Below, piece by piece: positions 27,275 to 37,213 of a stretch of 64,000 bases of DNA (position 1 is the stretch's first letter; every line of letters begins with the position of its first letter). The stretch is from positions 2,914,001 to 2,978,000 of the forward strand of contig NZ_CP017659.1 of assembly GCF_015326965.1 (NCBI RefSeq), given 5' to 3'. This stretch comes from Paenibacillus sp. JZ16. GTDB taxonomy: Bacteria > Bacillota > Bacilli > Paenibacillales > Paenibacillaceae. The position numbers and the translations under genes were made by a program. Below the pieces are notes generated by a model. That model was not told where the DNA came from. It ran no database searches and saw only the letters and a list, made by a program, of their open reading frames with translations.

Positions 27275-27311
27275 AAAAAAGACACCTGCAAGCTCTTTGC
27301 AGGTGTCTTCT
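27275..27311 (-). terminator. Terminator of the DAHP synthase gene
   Basis: GACACCTGCA pairs with TGCAGGTGTC around seven bases; on the minus strand it is followed by six T. Confidence 0.9.
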
Positions 27312-27390
27312 CAATTAGATTTAAGGAAATGGCGAACCTTGACCAGGTTCTTAACGCGATCCCTGTGGTTGCAGCGTCACTGCTCAAATG

Positions 27391-28446
27391 CTATACGCGC
27401 GCAAATTCAGAAGCAGGCGCTTTGGCGGTCGCAAAGCTTTTGCCTACCAATGGGGCCAGCTGCTCCAAGTCTTTAAGCAGTGCGGCGAATTGATCCGGGA
27501 ACAGGGATTGAACCCCGTCACCTGTCATGGAATTATCCGGGTCTGTATGCATCTCAATAATAAGGCCGTCTGCTCCGGCCGCCACGGATGCCTTGGACAT
27601 CGGTTCGACAAGCTCGCGTCGTCCCGTTCCATGACTCGGATCAGAGATGACCGGAAGATGACTCAACCCTTGTAAAACAGGGATGGCAGATAAATCCAGC
27701 GTATTGCGGGTGTAAGTTTCGAATGTTCGGATTCCACGTTCACAGAGCATGACATTCGGATTGCCGCCGGCAAGAATGTACTCCGCTGCATTCAGGAATT
27801 CATCATAGGTTGCACTGAAACCTCTTTTCAGCAAAACCGGCTTGCCGCAGGTGCCCAGTTTCCGAAGCAGGTCGAAATTTTGCATATTGCGGGTACCCAC
27901 TTGCAGGATATCGGCGTACTCCGCACAAATATCCACGTATTCGGGCGTCATAACCTCCGTAATCGTCAACAGGCCGTGTTTTTGCCCGGCTTCCGCCATC
28001 ATGATCAAACCTTCGACACCAACGCCCTGGAAGCTGTATGGACCCGTGCGAGGCTTAAACGCGCCGCCTCTAAGCACTTGTCCGCCTGCTGCCTTAACCA
28101 GCTGCGCAATCTCGTCAATCTGCTGCGGCGATTCCACGGCGCATGGACCACCCATAACGACCAGATTGCCGCCGCCAATCTTGGTGCCTTTAATATCAAT
28201 GACGGTATCATCCGGATGGAAATCACGACTCGCAAGCTTGTAGGACTTGGAGATTTTAACTACATTCTCTACGCCCTTCATTTGGCGAAGATGCTCCGCA
28301 AGCTTCGGGTTTACGCTGCCGATCAGCCCGATCACGGTACGATCCGCTCCCTTGGATACATGAGCCTGGAGTCCTTCCTTCTCAATCTCGCTTACAATAT
28401 GCTGAACTTGTTCCTCTGGTATTTGATTGGATGTAATAACGATCAT
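27391..28446 (-). CDS. aroF: 3-deoxy-7-phosphoheptulonate (DAHP) synthase
   Basis: A 351-residue enzyme condensing phosphoenolpyruvate and erythrose-4-phosphate, first step of aromatic biosynthesis. The N-terminal 70 residues form the small ferredoxin-like regulatory domain of the Thermotoga-type class I-beta enzyme; the catalytic TIM barrel follows, with [41 protein letters not shown] and [10 protein letters not shown]. Start ATG 28446 with AGAAGG upstream. It has no chorismate mutase domain. Monocistronic with its own terminator. Confidence 0.93.
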   Translation of the reverse strand: MIVITSNQIPEEQVQHIVSEIEKEGLQAHVSKGADRTVIGLIGSVNPKLAEHLRQMKGVENVVKISKSYKLASRDFHPDDTVIDIKGTKIGGGNLVVMGGPCAVESPQQIDEIAQLVKAAGGQVLRGGAFKPRTGPYSFQGVGVEGLIMMAEAGQKHGLLTITEVMTPEYVDICAEYADILQVGTRNMQNFDLLRKLGTCGKPVLLKRGFSATYDEFLNAAEYILAGGNPNVMLCERGIRTFETYTRNTLDLSAIPVLQGLSHLPVISDPSHGTGRRELVEPMSKASVAAGADGLIIEMHTDPDNSMTGDGVQSLFPDQFAALLKDLEQLAPLVGKSFATAKAPASEFARV

Positions 28447-28554
28447 AATAAAACCTTCTTTCTGCATATATTCCATTTTATTGTTTGATAGTCGCTTTCG
28501 CGCTTGTTCGCTTTTAAGCTTTTATGCTTTTAATCGATAAAGTAAATATACAGA

Positions 28555-28612
28555 AAATATCTCCCCTCGTCAAGCCCATTCTTGAAGCCTGAACGATCGG
28601 GAGATATAGGCC
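28555..28612 (-). terminator. Possible terminator of the sensor kinase operon
   Basis: ATATCTCCC and GGGAGATAT can pair across about 38 bases and, on the minus strand, are followed by TTTTCTG. The large loop weakens the call. Confidence 0.4.
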
Positions 28613-28617
28613 CCCTG

Positions 28618-30405
28618 TTACATCAATGTTTTGCTGCGTCCTTCCGCTACGGTTCGCTTCACGAGGGGGATCACAATTCTTACCGTCGTCCCAATACCGG
28701 CACGGCTGAATAATGTAACCCCGTATTCGCTGCCATAGTGAAGTTTGATTCGTTGATCCACATTCCGAATGCCATATCCGGCATTGGTTAGATCCTGTCC
28801 GCCTGTATTGTCCAGAACTCTGCCGGGCGGGAACCCGACGCCATTATCGATAATTTTAAATTCCAGAACATCTTCCAGCACTCTGGCGGTAATTCGAACA
28901 TGTATATAATCCCCGGTCCAGGCATGCTCCAGCACATTCTCGATAAACGGCTGCAAAATCAATTTCACGGTTTCATACCGGACCACTTCCGGCTCAAAAT
29001 CATAAGTAACCTGCATGCGTTCGTCGTATTTAATCTTTTGAATATCCACATATGCCTGAGCCTGTTCCAACTCATTCTTCACAGAGATGATATTCCGTCC
29101 ATCATTAAGAGACAGGCGATAAAACTTCGCTAAGTCCATCACCATGCGCTGCAGCTTATCCAGCATCCCAAACCGCGCCAGACGGCTAATGGAGGATAGG
29201 GTGTTGTATAGGAAATGCGGATTAATCTGCGCATGCAGCGATTCCAGTTCCGCTTGTTTTTTCTGAAGGTCGGCCAGATACACCTCATTAATCAGCTTGC
29301 CGATATTGCTGCCCATATCATTCAGGGCCGAAGCGATGTGTGTAAACTCATCATTTCCCTTGAACTGAGCCCGTTTATGAAATGCACCTTCCTGAAAAGA
29401 ATCCAAAACAGAGACGATCTTGGATACGCGTAAGCTGAAGTACTTGGATATTACGATGCTGACTATAAAAAATATAGCAATGCAAATGAGGCAAATAAGC
29501 AGGGTGAGGTTCCGGATTTTCACCGTATCTTTCTCCACGATTTCTGCAGGAACGACCGCGATAAGATTCCAGCCGAGCACGGGAATCGGCTTACGAATAA
29601 GCAAGTCTCCATTATTGCGCAGCTCGTTCTCCTTAAACACGGTTGTCTGTACCCCGCCTGAAGAAAGAATGACTCTGCCTTGCGCATCCGACAAATATAA
29701 CGCTGTCCCATCACCGATTTTGTTATAATCCATGCTTTCGAACATATCTTCTAGACTGACATTGATTCGCACGAATCCAATCTCCTGCAGCTGTATAGAA
29801 CTGATGTCGATCAGCCTGCGCAAAAGTGAAATGCGACCGTTGCCCGCATCATTTTCAACCTGCTTCCATTCCAGCGTCGATCCATAGTTTTCCTCTTGGG
29901 GATAGAGCTTGTACCAGGTCTTATCCACAAGACGCTCATACTGATATATATCAAATAAACGCGTGTTGGATTCAAGCGGATCAGAGTAACTATAATTATT
30001 ATAAATTTCCCTTAACTCTTCATTCCGTAAATAAATCGACAGCCAAATCTTGGAGTTCGCTGTGTTAATCGCCGTTTCCAACTTCGGAATCAGGACATTG
30101 ACCATCGTATCGTAGCTTACCCATGTACTTTCTGAATAACGCAGTCGGTTATTAAAGGACGAATCAAAGTAGAGCATGTCGGAAACGCGGACGATGTCTT
30201 CCATTTTATACGAAATATTATCACTCATTTGGTGCAGGGTACCTTGAATGTTATTATACGTTTGTTCTCTAATCGATTTGATAAATACCTGGTTCGCGAT
30301 ATTTCCTACAAGCAATACCGGTATTATGATGAATACACAGTAAGAAATCATTAATTTGAAGCCAAATGGTATCTTGACCCGGATACGCTCGAATTTCCCC
30401 GCCAA
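28618..30405 (-). CDS. YesM-type sensor histidine kinase
   Basis: A 595-residue membrane kinase: first transmembrane segment about residues 15-37, a large extracellular sensor domain, second segment about 300-320, HAMP, then a HisKA_7TM-like block with the phospho-acceptor His in LHAQINPHFLYNTLSSI and an HATPase domain (IIDNGVGFPPG, GYGIRNVDQRI). Start is TTG 30405, with GAGG upstream. It is the last gene of a five-gene operon and partners the AraC-type regulator encoded just before it. Such pairs sense extracellular sugars in Paenibacillus. Confidence 0.92.
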   Translation of the reverse strand: MAGKFERIRVKIPFGFKLMISYCVFIIIPVLLVGNIANQVFIKSIREQTYNNIQGTLHQMSDNISYKMEDIVRVSDMLYFDSSFNNRLRYSESTWVSYDTMVNVLIPKLETAINTANSKIWLSIYLRNEELREIYNNYSYSDPLESNTRLFDIYQYERLVDKTWYKLYPQEENYGSTLEWKQVENDAGNGRISLLRRLIDISSIQLQEIGFVRINVSLEDMFESMDYNKIGDGTALYLSDAQGRVILSSGGVQTTVFKENELRNNGDLLIRKPIPVLGWNLIAVVPAEIVEKDTVKIRNLTLLICLICIAIFFIVSIVISKYFSLRVSKIVSVLDSFQEGAFHKRAQFKGNDEFTHIASALNDMGSNIGKLINEVYLADLQKKQAELESLHAQINPHFLYNTLSSISRLARFGMLDKLQRMVMDLAKFYRLSLNDGRNIISVKNELEQAQAYVDIQKIKYDERMQVTYDFEPEVVRYETVKLILQPFIENVLEHAWTGDYIHVRITARVLEDVLEFKIIDNGVGFPPGRVLDNTGGQDLTNAGYGIRNVDQRIKLHYGSEYGVTLFSRAGIGTTVRIVIPLVKRTVAEGRSKTLM

Positions 30406-30442
30406 ACCTAATCACAACCTCATTACAAGCGGTATAGTAGTA

Positions 30443-32008
30443 TTAAGAGTGTTTACGCCTATACTCCAGTGGTGTCATTCCATACATCTCTTTGAATTGA
30501 CGACTAAAATAGGGCAAATACTGGTAACCTGTTTGAGAAGCCACTTCATATATTTTAAGTTTCGTGCTGACTAATAGATCTCTGGCTCGCTCCATACGAA
30601 TTTTGATGACATAATCACTAAAATTATAACCGGTTTCTTCCTTAAACAGAACACCTAGATAGTTTGGAGAAAAGGAAAAACGGTTCGCCATATCCCGGAG
30701 CGTAATATTCTCGTGAACCCGCTCTCGTATATTATCAATAATCTCCTCAACAAGACGTCCATTCTTGGACGATTTGCGAAATTTCAATTGCTCCGAAATC
30801 TCAAAAACTTTCATTCTTAACCACGAGAAAATATCGTCCATCGTTTCAAATTGCAAGAGTACATCGAGGTTTTTCAGTTCGATTCCCAGCATCCGAAACA
30901 GGTCTTCATGCATCGTATGCAAATGCGCGTCCAACTTCAATATAATGTATACTCCAAGATTTCGAACCGTAAATTTGGAGCGGATATTGGATGCAAGCAG
31001 TTGTATGGCTTCGATCTCATCGTGGATTTTGACGATCTCATAATTCGTCATAGCGGTAAATAAAGAGTCCAGCCTGATATCGAGGCTTTTGGCGTCCTCC
31101 CGGTCCTCTGTCGGCACTTCGTTATAAAGTATCCATTTCCCTTTTCCACGAAACATTTTATAGTCAAGGGCACCCTCTGCCATAACGTAGGACGGATGAA
31201 GTTCTTCAAGCCGATTCGCAGTCCCTCCCTCACCTACGGTCACGGTAAGGGGATACTCTTGGCCTAGCGCCGTCAGTAATGACTGAATCTCTTCCTTGCC
31301 TTTTGTCGTATCCATGAGTACTGCCATCCGCTGATCTGTCACCTTGCATATATGCCTGAATCCGCAACTCTCCAGCTCTTTATGCAATCTCGTGAAGTAC
31401 TGCTCATTTAATCCACTCGGATTCTCGACCTCGTAATGATTGCTCCGCCAGGAGCTGACATCATCCACTTCAAGTAATATTACTCGCACGGGCCAGTTCA
31501 TCTCATGAAGTTGGTATTCCCGCTTAATAATACCCAGCATGGCACCGTCATAAGGCTTCTGGAGAATTTGCAGCAGGTACTGATTTTTGAGAATCGGTAC
31601 CATCAGTTGATAAGCCCGTTCTGTTTCCTTGCGGTCATGGAGCCTGTCCAGCTCAATCCGAACTTTGGTCAACTCTTCAATCAGCTCTTGGTCCTCCATG
31701 GGCTTCAGCACGTAATTACAAGCGTTTAATGCGATTGCCTGTTTAACATAACTGAAATCCTGGTAACCACTCACAAAAATAACCTGTAATTCATCATGTA
31801 TCTTCAGCGCTTTTTGCGCTAATTCAATACCAGTCATATTGGGCATGCGTACATCCGTCACAAGAATGTCGATATCCTCTCGTTGCAGGACTTCCCATGC
31901 TGCAAATCCATTATTGACCGAATCAACCACGGTCATTCCAAGACTCTCCCATGGAATAAAGCTCCTCATGCCCTCTAGGTCCAATATTTCATCGTCAGCC
32001 AGCAGCAC
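30443..32008 (-). CDS. YesN-type AraC-family response regulator
   Basis: About 521 residues: receiver (1-120, Asp acceptor in ILVTDVRMPN), a long middle region, and a C-terminal AraC-type double helix-turn-helix (about 420-520, ITLRDMANRFSFSPNYLGVLFKEETG and YEVASQTGYQYLPYFSRQFKEMYG). It should activate the ABC operon of which it is part. The GTG at 32008 is the only standard initiator, but the canonical MYKVLLADDE start would fall on an ATC codon (32017-32015) that sits at ideal distance from AGGGGAGAGG. See findings. Confidence 0.9.
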   Translation of the reverse strand: MLLADDEILDLEGMRSFIPWESLGMTVVDSVNNGFAAWEVLQREDIDILVTDVRMPNMTGIELAQKALKIHDELQVIFVSGYQDFSYVKQAIALNACNYVLKPMEDQELIEELTKVRIELDRLHDRKETERAYQLMVPILKNQYLLQILQKPYDGAMLGIIKREYQLHEMNWPVRVILLEVDDVSSWRSNHYEVENPSGLNEQYFTRLHKELESCGFRHICKVTDQRMAVLMDTTKGKEEIQSLLTALGQEYPLTVTVGEGGTANRLEELHPSYVMAEGALDYKMFRGKGKWILYNEVPTEDREDAKSLDIRLDSLFTAMTNYEIVKIHDEIEAIQLLASNIRSKFTVRNLGVYIILKLDAHLHTMHEDLFRMLGIELKNLDVLLQFETMDDIFSWLRMKVFEISEQLKFRKSSKNGRLVEEIIDNIRERVHENITLRDMANRFSFSPNYLGVLFKEETGYNFSDYVIKIRMERARDLLVSTKLKIYEVASQTGYQYLPYFSRQFKEMYGMTPLEYRRKHS

Positions 32009-32043
32009 TTTATAGATGGGTATCCTCTCCCCTAAATTTCGAT

Positions 32044-32073
32044 AAGGGTATGCTGCAGATGCAGCATACCCTT
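32044..32073 (-). terminator. Intercistronic hairpin after the binding protein gene
   Basis: A perfect 13-bp stem (32044-32056 with 32061-32073) with an AGAT loop lies between the binding-protein gene and the response regulator gene. The minus-strand tail TATCG lacks a T run, so partial termination or 3' mRNA protection is more likely than full termination. Confidence 0.65.
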
Positions 32074-32088
32074 TTGGTTTACGTTATT

Positions 32089-33756
32089 CTACTTTTGACC
32101 ATTCATTTGAGCCAAGTTTTCTTGCCATTTCGTTGTTTTGAATGCAAGAAGTTTATCATAGCCAGCTGCTTGAGCATCCGCTTCTGCTTTGTCCAAGACA
32201 GCCAGTACTTCTGCATCGTCCTTCGCAAACAGCGCCTTCGCTCTAGCTTCTGTGTAGATATCTTCTACACGCTGACGGATAATACCTTCTTCGCTTTCTG
32301 GGGCCGGATCAAGATTGATGAATTCCGTTGCATTTGCTTGAGTTTTCCAAGTTATTTCATACTGCCAACGAGTTGACCAGTTACGCTCTTCTTCTGGCAA
32401 TGTGCTTTCGTATTTCGCTTTTGCTGTATCAATAAATACCGTGTTTCCGTTCCACTGGAGGTTTGTTGTTTCCGCTTGCAACTTGCCAAGACCCGCAGCA
32501 TCCGTAACATATTTCTCAGTAAACTTAGGCGTTATACCATCTTCTTCATATCCATCCCAATATCCGCCTTCCGGTCCCCACATTAACAGTGTTTGACCTT
32601 CAGGACCTGTATACCAGTCCAGGAAAGCAAAGATCGCTTCAGGATTTTTTGCAGCTTTCGTAATAACGCTTACGTTCCAACCCAGTTGAGTATAGGTTCC
32701 CGGGAAGATTTTATTCTTGTCCAGACCTTCCTTATGAATCGGCCAGATCATGAAATAACCGGCTTCCGGATCTTTGGCAACGAGTTCCGCATGTGCGTTC
32801 ATTGCATTTTCAGTCGGGCTGGAAGCTGCATATACAGCAACGCGGCCTGTCATTACTTTTTCCTTGATTTGGTCAGCGGTTTGAGTCAATGCATCTTGAG
32901 AAATCAGTTTATCACGGAACAGCTTCGCTGCATATTGCATCGATTCGCGATATGTTGGATCCGTAAAGATCGAAGTCAATTTATCTCCGTTAGGCACACC
33001 ACGAATGGTAATCCAACGTGTCATTGCATTCTCTTTGAAAGCAGAGTACAACACATCAATCCCTTGTCCTTCAATACCTGGTTCATAAGGAACTACAGAG
33101 TTTCCGTATTTCGCCTTGACAGCTTCCAGGTATTTAGTCAAATCGTCCGTTGTTTCCAGCTTAGGCTCGCCAAGCTCTTTATAAATTTTACTGTTGACTA
33201 CATAACCTGCATTACCGTTCGGTTGGCTGGTGTACCAGTTAGGGAATTGATACAGCTTGCCGTCAGGGGAACGAAGCATGTTGATTCCTGCCTCACCCAA
33301 CCATTCCTTCAAGTTCGGATATTTATCCAAGTAGTCATCGTAAGGTACGAGCATGCCGTTTTCTCTCAATTTTTCAACATCCGATCCCCGCTCCAGCCAA
33401 ATAACATCAGGAAGCTCGTCGGAAGCAATCATCGTGTTGAATTTTTGTTGAGCATTGCCTTGGGAGTTAACCGCTTTTACATCGACTTTTTTATTCTCTT
33501 TAATCCATTTCGTTGCGGCATCTTCTCCCCATGTTGGCATCGTGTACCAGTCATAGTGACCATAAAAGCTAAAATCAAGCGGTTGCTCACCCAGTACAAA
33601 CTTGTCTGATGCTGCTTCTGTTGGCGGTGCGGTGGTTCCATTGTCGCTAGGAGTCGGGTTAGCTGTCTTAGTACCACCGCTGCATGCTGACAGCATTAAA
33701 GCCGCTGCTAACAACGCAGTAACCGATGTGGCCAAAGATTTTTTTCTGAGCCTCAT
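32089..33756 (-). CDS. Extracellular solute-binding lipoprotein (LplA/YtcQ type)
   Basis: A 555-residue lipoprotein. The signal peptide has a lipobox LSAC (Cys25). After a Thr/Pro-rich linker comes a large sugar-binding fold of the type linked with LplB/LplC permeases in Paenibacillus (FYGHYDWYTMPTWG, WLERGSDVEKLREN, FLDWYTGPEGQTLLMWGPEG). It is third in the operon permease-permease-binding protein-regulator-kinase. Substrate is unknown; relatives handle plant or complex polysaccharide oligomers. Confidence 0.92.
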   Translation of the reverse strand: MRLRKKSLATSVTALLAAALMLSACSGGTKTANPTPSDNGTTAPPTEAASDKFVLGEQPLDFSFYGHYDWYTMPTWGEDAATKWIKENKKVDVKAVNSQGNAQQKFNTMIASDELPDVIWLERGSDVEKLRENGMLVPYDDYLDKYPNLKEWLGEAGINMLRSPDGKLYQFPNWYTSQPNGNAGYVVNSKIYKELGEPKLETTDDLTKYLEAVKAKYGNSVVPYEPGIEGQGIDVLYSAFKENAMTRWITIRGVPNGDKLTSIFTDPTYRESMQYAAKLFRDKLISQDALTQTADQIKEKVMTGRVAVYAASSPTENAMNAHAELVAKDPEAGYFMIWPIHKEGLDKNKIFPGTYTQLGWNVSVITKAAKNPEAIFAFLDWYTGPEGQTLLMWGPEGGYWDGYEEDGITPKFTEKYVTDAAGLGKLQAETTNLQWNGNTVFIDTAKAKYESTLPEEERNWSTRWQYEITWKTQANATEFINLDPAPESEEGIIRQRVEDIYTEARAKALFAKDDAEVLAVLDKAEADAQAAGYDKLLAFKTTKWQENLAQMNGQK

Positions 33757-33841
33757 TCTCTAATTTCCCCTTTCATAATTCCCCTTGATATTTATGTCTA
33801 AAGCTAAGCTTCAAACAACAGGATTGCTTGCCATACATGTG

Positions 33842-34738
33842 CTACTCTTTCAACGATCCCACCAGTACTCCCTTAACAAAATGCTTCTGTACAAAAGGGT
33901 ATACCATGATGATCGGAACCGTAGCGACAATCATTGTAGCCATGGACAAAGATTTCGTGGTCACACTCTGCATTCGAGATAAAGCGGCCTGAGATGCCGA
34001 GTCCAAATTGCTCATCTGTTCAGACATAATGTTGGAATTCAGTATTTGACGCAATATCGTCTGAATGGGCAGCAATTCTTCTTTATTGATGTAAATACTC
34101 GGTAGGAACCATTCATTCCAGTGTGATACTGCCGTGAACAAAGACAATGTTGCAATAACCGGACCGGATAGCGGCAGGATAATCTTAAAGAAGATCCCCC
34201 AATTGCCCGCCCCGTCAATTTTTGCCGACTCTTCCAAGCCATTAGGCAACCCTGCAAAGAAGGTACGGAATATAATCATGTTCCATACACTTACCAAACC
34301 AGGAATGATGAATACCCAGAACGAATCCATCAAGCCCAGACCACGAATCAGCATGAAGCTTGGTATCAAACCACCACCGAAATACATGGTGACTATACAC
34401 ATAATCATGTAATATTTACGACCGATCAGTTCGCGTTTGGTCATGCCATAAGCGAAGATGGAGGTCACTAGAATCGAAGTTATGGTTCCCACAATCGTAC
34501 GGGCTACCGATATTCCGAAGCCATTCAGCAGGCGTTTATCCTGAAATACGATACCGTAGTTTTCCAAAGTAAAATCCCTCGGCCAGAATGTGACTCCCCC
34601 AAGCGATGTATCGGCTCCAGAGTTAAAGGAAACCACAAGAGCGTTCCAAAAAGGATAAAACGTCACAAAGGCCAAAAATGCTAGAAAGATATAAATCATG
34701 ATCATCATGAAACGATCACCGAATCCTAAACGCACCAA
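33842..34738 (-). CDS. Carbohydrate ABC transporter permease (LplC type)
   Basis: A 298-residue integral membrane protein with six hydrophobic segments and an EAA loop ESAKIDGAGNWGIFFKIILP. The C-terminus FVQKHFVKGVLVGSLKE is typical of LplC/YtcP. Start TTG 34738, nine bases after AAGGGAG. It pairs with the LplB-type permease encoded 31 bases upstream. No ATPase gene is nearby. Confidence 0.92.
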   Translation of the reverse strand: MVRLGFGDRFMMIMIYIFLAFLAFVTFYPFWNALVVSFNSGADTSLGGVTFWPRDFTLENYGIVFQDKRLLNGFGISVARTIVGTITSILVTSIFAYGMTKRELIGRKYYMIMCIVTMYFGGGLIPSFMLIRGLGLMDSFWVFIIPGLVSVWNMIIFRTFFAGLPNGLEESAKIDGAGNWGIFFKIILPLSGPVIATLSLFTAVSHWNEWFLPSIYINKEELLPIQTILRQILNSNIMSEQMSNLDSASQAALSRMQSVTTKSLSMATMIVATVPIIMVYPFVQKHFVKGVLVGSLKE

Positions 34739-34769
34739 GTCTAACCGCTCCCTTCATCACCATGTTCGT

Positions 34770-35726
34770 TTACCATAGACTGTTACCTGATCTGCGTGCA
34801 ATCACGTTAGCAATTGTCAGAAGCATCACGCTGATTACCGCTTTGAACAAGCCTACAGCCGTTGCATAGGAGAACCTGGAGTTTTCAATACCGATCCGGT
34901 ATACATAAGTATCAATTACGTCGGATACCTCTCTTAAGACAGGGTTCTTAGCCAAGAGCAAAATATCCTCAAAACCTGCAGTGAGCAGGTTACCTATTGC
35001 AAGAATCATAAATATGATAACAACAGGCATGATGGATGGTAATGTAATCGTGAAAATCTGTCTGAATTTGCTCGCACCATCCATATCTGCCGCTTCGTAC
35101 ATATGAGGATCCACTCCCGCAACTGCGGCCAAGTAAACGATGGAGGAGAATCCGATTTCTTTCCAAACCCCTGTGGTTACCAGGATCGCCCAGAAGTATT
35201 CAGGAATGGATAGGAAATTAATCGGTTCTTTAATCAAATTCATTTTTTCCATCAGAATGTTTACGCTTCCGTTATCGGTAGAAAGCAAGGAAACCACAAA
35301 CCCTGATACGATAACCCAGGATAAGAAATGGGGTAAATAACTGACGGTCTGAACCAATCTCTTGAAGAACAGATGTCGCACTTCATTCAGCATCAACGCA
35401 AGCAGGATCGGAGCTGGAAAGCCGACCAAAAACTTGAGTAAGCTGATAACGATAGTGTTTCGCATCACGTTCATAAACTCTGGAGACTCAAAGAACATCC
35501 GGAAATGCTTCATCCCTACCCAAGGGCTGTCTCCCATGCCTTTGAAGATATTAAAATCCTGAAACGACATCAGAATACCGTACATCGGTATATAACTGAA
35601 AATAAAAATGAGTGCGAGAGCGGGAAGTACCATTAACTGAATATCCCACTGTTTAAAAAAGCGAATGAATCCGTTGTCTCTCTTCCGTTTTGGAACAGTT
35701 TCCTGTTCTACGGATATTTGCGCCAT
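34770..35726 (-). CDS. Carbohydrate ABC transporter permease (LplB type)
   Basis: A 318-residue permease with a charged cytoplasmic N-terminus, six transmembrane segments and an EAA loop EAADMDGASKFRQIFTITLP. First gene of the five-gene operon. ATG 35726 follows GGGGGGTTGGAC; a TTG six bases earlier overlaps that site. Confidence 0.91.
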   Translation of the reverse strand: MAQISVEQETVPKRKRDNGFIRFFKQWDIQLMVLPALALIFIFSYIPMYGILMSFQDFNIFKGMGDSPWVGMKHFRMFFESPEFMNVMRNTIVISLLKFLVGFPAPILLALMLNEVRHLFFKRLVQTVSYLPHFLSWVIVSGFVVSLLSTDNGSVNILMEKMNLIKEPINFLSIPEYFWAILVTTGVWKEIGFSSIVYLAAVAGVDPHMYEAADMDGASKFRQIFTITLPSIMPVVIIFMILAIGNLLTAGFEDILLLAKNPVLREVSDVIDTYVYRIGIENSRFSYATAVGLFKAVISVMLLTIANVIARRSGNSLW

Positions 35727-35811
35727 GTCCAACCCCCCGTGTGTTCTATGCCATGAAGTTTTACCTGATGTCTAACATTGTAGAATAAATGATCCCATAT
35801 AAACATTTGCC

Positions 35812-35859
35812 TATTCAACGAAAAATGATATTATTCAATCGAAAATTAAAACGCTTACA
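35812..35859. promoter_or_regulatory. Direct repeats and cre-like site upstream of the lplB-type operon
   Basis: TATTCAACGAAAA (35812-35824) and TATTCAATCGAAAA (35832-35845) are direct repeats 20 bases apart, the layout typical for AraC-type regulators. Immediately beside them TTAAAACGCTTACA (35846-35859) matches the CcpA cre consensus TGWAARCGYTWNCW at 13 of 14 positions. They lie 86-133 bases before the operon start. Confidence 0.55.
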
Positions 35860-36165
35860 GCTTACGGGAGGGATGAGTAACCCCAAAAAGCTCCTTTTAC
35901 GGGGCAGGTAGTCTAATTTCACCCTTGCGTCATAATCCCGGACACAGAAAATCCCCTGGCGTCAATAGTGTCAAGTTCATTTCACATGAACAGTTGTTCC
36001 ACCATTCACTACAAGGGGAAGTATCATAAGCTCTATCAACATTTAGCCGAGCGATCATGAAAAATGATACTAATCAATTATTAACGGCAGAATACACAAT
36101 TCCTAGCATATGGCCGTCAACTATGACGATGACGGGATCATATTAAGGACACACCGATATCAACA
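35860..36165. other. Intergenic region with no recognised feature
   Basis: About 300 bases between the sugar operon and the ispH terminator. No reading frame with a ribosome site and no clear structured RNA were seen. Confidence 0.4.
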
Positions 36166-36167
36166 AA

Positions 36168-36203
36168 AATACAACGGTTGCGATTGAACGCAACCGTTGT
36201 ATT
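36168..36203 (-). terminator. Terminator of ispH
   Basis: A perfect 15-bp stem (36168-36182 with 36189-36203) and six-base loop, followed on the minus strand by TTTTG. Confidence 0.88.
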
Positions 36204-36210
36204 AAAATTC

Positions 36211-37191
36211 TTATGACTTGCTCTTCACCCGTACAGGCGGAAGCAATTTATTCATATTCACCGTGCGCTTGATCTCCCAGGTTTCCGGCTGATCATGTTC
36301 ATACTGTTCCAAATAGGCGATGACTTCCTTGGTAATCGGAGTCGGTGTTGATGCCCCTGATGTCACAGCCACTTTGCCTACGCCTTCAAGCCATTCGCGT
36401 TTAAGCTCCGTCACATCGCCAATGCGGTGAGCCGGTACGCCGGCTATCTCTTCGGATACCTGTGCAAGACGGTTAGAGTTATTGCTGCGCGGATCCCCGA
36501 CCACGATGACCAAATCCGCCTGGCCCGCTTGCTCGGCTACCGCCTCCTGCCGGACTTGTGTTGCAAGGCAGATTTCATTATGAATCTCCGCCCCCGGGAA
36601 TTTATCGAGAAGACTCTTCATGATATGCTTGATGTCCCATTGACTCATCGTCGTCTGGTTCGTAATGATGATTCGGGGCGAATTGACCTGAAGCTGTTCG
36701 ATCTCTTCTTCCTTCTCGATCAGATGCACGTGATCCGGTGCAATCCCGATCGCGCCTTCCGGCTCGGGATGTCCCTTCTTCCCGATATAAATGATCTCAT
36801 ACCCGTCCGCTGCCTTCTCCCGGATCAAATCATGGGTTTTCGTAACATCCGGACATGTTGCGTCGAGCGTGGTTAACCCTTTATCCCGCGCAAGCTTGCG
36901 TACTTCGGGAGAGACCCCGTGTGCGGTAAATATGACGGTGCCGCTCTCCACCTGGCTCAGGATTTCCATCCGGTTCGGACCGTCCAGGGTAATGATGCCT
37001 TCATCCTCAAAGGATTGCGTGACATGACTGTTATGCACAATCATGCCCAATATATAAATAGGCCGAGGAAGATCCAGATTCTGGGCCGCCTGACGTGCCA
37101 AGACCATAGCGTCAACGACACCGTAACAGTAACCTCTCGGTGATATTTTCAAGACTTCGATGATCCTCACCTGCTTTCCGTTGTCATACAT
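36211..37191 (-). CDS. ispH: 4-hydroxy-3-methylbut-2-enyl diphosphate reductase
   Basis: A 4Fe-4S enzyme for the last step of the non-mevalonate isoprenoid pathway. The three cluster cysteines are in GYCYGV, DATCPDV and NEICLAT; other motifs are [27 protein letters not shown] and SGASTPT. Up to 326 residues; the family start (near [12 protein letters not shown]) is a little downstream, so ATG 37191 may be too long and GTG 37170 or a later TTG may be used. Monocistronic with a strong terminator. Confidence 0.93.
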   Translation of the reverse strand: MYDNGKQVRIIEVLKISPRGYCYGVVDAMVLARQAAQNLDLPRPIYILGMIVHNSHVTQSFEDEGIITLDGPNRMEILSQVESGTVIFTAHGVSPEVRKLARDKGLTTLDATCPDVTKTHDLIREKAADGYEIIYIGKKGHPEPEGAIGIAPDHVHLIEKEEEIEQLQVNSPRIIITNQTTMSQWDIKHIMKSLLDKFPGAEIHNEICLATQVRQEAVAEQAGQADLVIVVGDPRSNNSNRLAQVSEEIAGVPAHRIGDVTELKREWLEGVGKVAVTSGASTPTPITKEVIAYLEQYEHDQPETWEIKRTVNMNKLLPPVRVKSKS

Positions 37192-37213
37192 AAAGTATCC
37201 AGTCTATTATAAC

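Noticed and set aside
32593..33609. 338-residue plus-strand frame opposite the binding-protein gene
   Set aside because: Antisense to a clear lipoprotein gene, with no start signals and odd composition.
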